Below are positions 6,785-7,225 of a stretch of DNA of 7,225 nt, piece by piece (positions within the stretch are counted from its first letter, which is position 1; the number at the start of each line of letters is the position of its first letter). A model generated the notes under the pieces. That model searched no databases. It had not been told where the DNA came from and saw only the letters and a list, made by a program, of their open reading frames with translations. Source of the stretch: Rickettsia endosymbiont of Bryobia graminum (GTDB lineage Bacteria; Pseudomonadota; Alphaproteobacteria; Rickettsiales; Rickettsiaceae); the NCBI GenBank assembly GCA_020881085.1, contig JAJIYR010000065.1, forward strand, positions 1 through 7,225. The letters run 5' to 3'. A program made the translations under genes and the position numbers.

Positions 6785-6883
6785 TTACATACCATTAGTT
6801 ATACTCTTGCTAGTTTCACGTTTTTTAACATTAGGGGTTTTAGTTGGTGGACTAATTTCAACGCCCTTCGGTTTTGAAAACAT
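6785..6883 (-). pseudogene. Small orphan ORF, possibly a phage gene remnant
   Basis: An ATG at 6883-6881 opens a frame of 32 residues, MFSKPKGVEISPPTKTPN followed by VKKRETSKSITNGM, ended by TAA. GAG lies seven bases before the start (GAGAAAATAATG). The beginning, a short Lys/Pro-rich N-terminus with SKPK and a Pro pair, recalls small structural proteins of tailed phages that begin with similar Pro-rich runs, but at this length the resemblance is only suggestive. The frame stays readable for another 17 codons after the stop. It begins directly beside the IS200/IS605-type end, so it may be the 5' part of a gene that decayed, or noise. Confidence 0.3.
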
Positions 6884-6891
6884 TATTTTCT

Positions 6892-6922
6892 CAACCACTA
6901 CCGGCTGAGAGCCGGTAGGTTG
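6892..6922 (-). repeat. Right-end hairpin of the IS200/IS605-type element (with two-base bulge)
   Basis: CTACCGGCT at 6898-6906 and AGCCGGTAG at 6910-6918 form a perfect nine-pair stem with a three-base loop. CAAC at 6892-6895 and GTTG at 6919-6922 extend it, leaving C6896 and A6897 bulged. Subterminal hairpins with unpaired bases are what TnpA recognises on single-stranded DNA at the ends of this IS group. It lies downstream of the transposase gene, as the right end should. The cleavage point is probably a few to some twenty bases further left but cannot be read from one end. Confidence 0.6.
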
Positions 6923-6928
6923 ATGGTA

Positions 6929-6943
6929 GGCACTAGAAGTGCC
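6929..6943 (-). repeat. Second GC-rich hairpin between tnpA and the element end
   Basis: GGCACT at 6929-6934 pairs with AGTGCC at 6938-6943 around a three-base loop, and TA on each side can extend the stem with one bulged G. Together with the neighbouring larger hairpin it makes a pair of GC-rich stem-loops, standing out sharply in AT-rich DNA. It may be part of the element's right end, or a terminator or structure blocking readthrough, which IS200 elements carry. Confidence 0.5.
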
Positions 6944-6951
6944 GTAGAGTT

Positions 6952-6965
6952 TAAGCTAAAGCTTA
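6952..6965. repeat. TAAGCT/AGCTTA palindrome overlapping the tnpA stop
   Basis: TAAGCT at 6952-6957 and AGCTTA at 6960-6965 are separated by two bases, and the right arm includes the tnpA stop codon. It is a third short inverted repeat in the end region of the IS element. Significance is uncertain. Confidence 0.3.
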
Positions 6966-7225
6966 TTTCAATCTAATGGTAGAAATAGAAGTTGGTTTAT
7001 TAGCTTCTGTATGGTTATTTATATACTCATTAATTACTTCATTTGTAATATGACCACTTGTTGTACTAATATAACCTCTTCCCCAAAGATGCTTCCCCCT
7101 ATATCGTTTCTTTCAGTTTGGAAAATTTTGTTGTATTCTATGTGAAGTTCTTCTTTTCGCTATTTTTACAAATGCACTTACTGCTATATTAGGAGTTATC
7201 GATACTAAAATATGTAAATGATCAG
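6963..7225 (-). pseudogene. tnpA: IS200/IS605-family transposase TnpA, C-terminal part with in-frame stop
   Basis: Reading leftwards from the window edge, the frame gives DHLHILVSITPNIAVSAFVKIAKRRTSH, then after a TGA at 7115-7113 KKRYRGKHLWGRGYISTTSGHITNEVINEYINNH, and ends with TAA at 6965-6963. TnpA is a small single-strand DNA transposase (about 130-155 residues) of the HUH/Y1 type. HLH in DHLHILVS is the metal-binding HUH motif; the Tyr of NEVINEYINNH is the nucleophile that bonds to the DNA end. KKRYRGKHLWGRGYISTTSG is the usual core. The TGA sits where the family normally has a hydrophobic residue (commonly Leu), so it looks like a simple point nonsense mutation; the frame on both sides is undamaged, suggesting recent inactivation. 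The N-terminal third is beyond the window. No tnpB is visible on the side seen here, which fits an IS200-type single-gene element. Confidence 0.88.

Larger units (their letters stand above)
6628..6962. other. Intergenic region between aspS and the IS200/IS605-type element
   Basis: There is no well-supported gene in these roughly 335 bases. Going right from aspS there is an AT-rich inverted repeat, a candidate aspS -10 box, a bulged hairpin, a 32-residue minus-strand ORF, and then the two GC-rich hairpins belonging to the end of the IS element. These are listed separately. Confidence 0.6.

Noticed and set aside
6628..6962. tRNA gene or riboswitch/T-box ahead of aspS
   Set aside because: No cloverleaf, CCA or T-loop signature and no T-box consensus; the hairpins present do not form such structures.
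1..7225. CRISPR array, toxin-antitoxin pair or other defence system
   Set aside because: No regularly spaced direct repeats and no recognisable toxin, antitoxin, Cas or restriction gene in any region.

Overview
The window is AT-rich, and its two conserved housekeeping proteins, UvrC and AspRS, read as rickettsial. Both look very close to Rickettsia proteins as I remember them, and the AspRS carries the non-discriminating residues expected where AsnRS is absent. I read it as a Rickettsiaceae genome (Rickettsia or a close relative) of the kind rich in decayed mobile DNA. The genus cannot be fixed from this sequence alone.

Left end (1-1288): a mobile-element graveyard. The last 43 residues of an IS630-type transposase run rightwards and stop at 132. 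Facing them is the head-maturation part of an HK97-type prophage on the minus strand: a prohead protease continuous with the start of the major capsid protein, then a one-base frameshift in a G run (433-437), then a middle piece of the capsid that ends in sequence probably contributed by the IS element. No portal, terminase or tail gene lies beside it.

Middle (1289-3555): a spacer of about 290 bases holds two strong hairpins, a -10-like TATAAT and the debris of one or two short ORFs. The last ORF ends in TAATG, overlapping the start of an intact plus-strand uvrC (nucleotide excision repair). uvrC converges on the next gene across a short spacer with a weak hairpin.

Right half (3556-6627, minus strand): aspS (aspartyl-tRNA synthetase) is followed after only 9 bases by an exported serine hydrolase of the beta-lactamase/penicillin-binding family. 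The two look like one transcription unit.

Right end (6628-7225): the aspS upstream region with a candidate promoter and a hairpin, a 32-residue orphan ORF, then the right end of an IS200/IS605-type element with two GC-rich hairpins and a TnpA gene broken by an in-frame stop and cut by the window edge.

I see no convincing new multi-gene system. The most informative points are the protease-capsid continuity with an internal start site, the decayed coupled ORF ahead of uvrC, the AspRS specificity residues and the aspS-hydrolase pairing.
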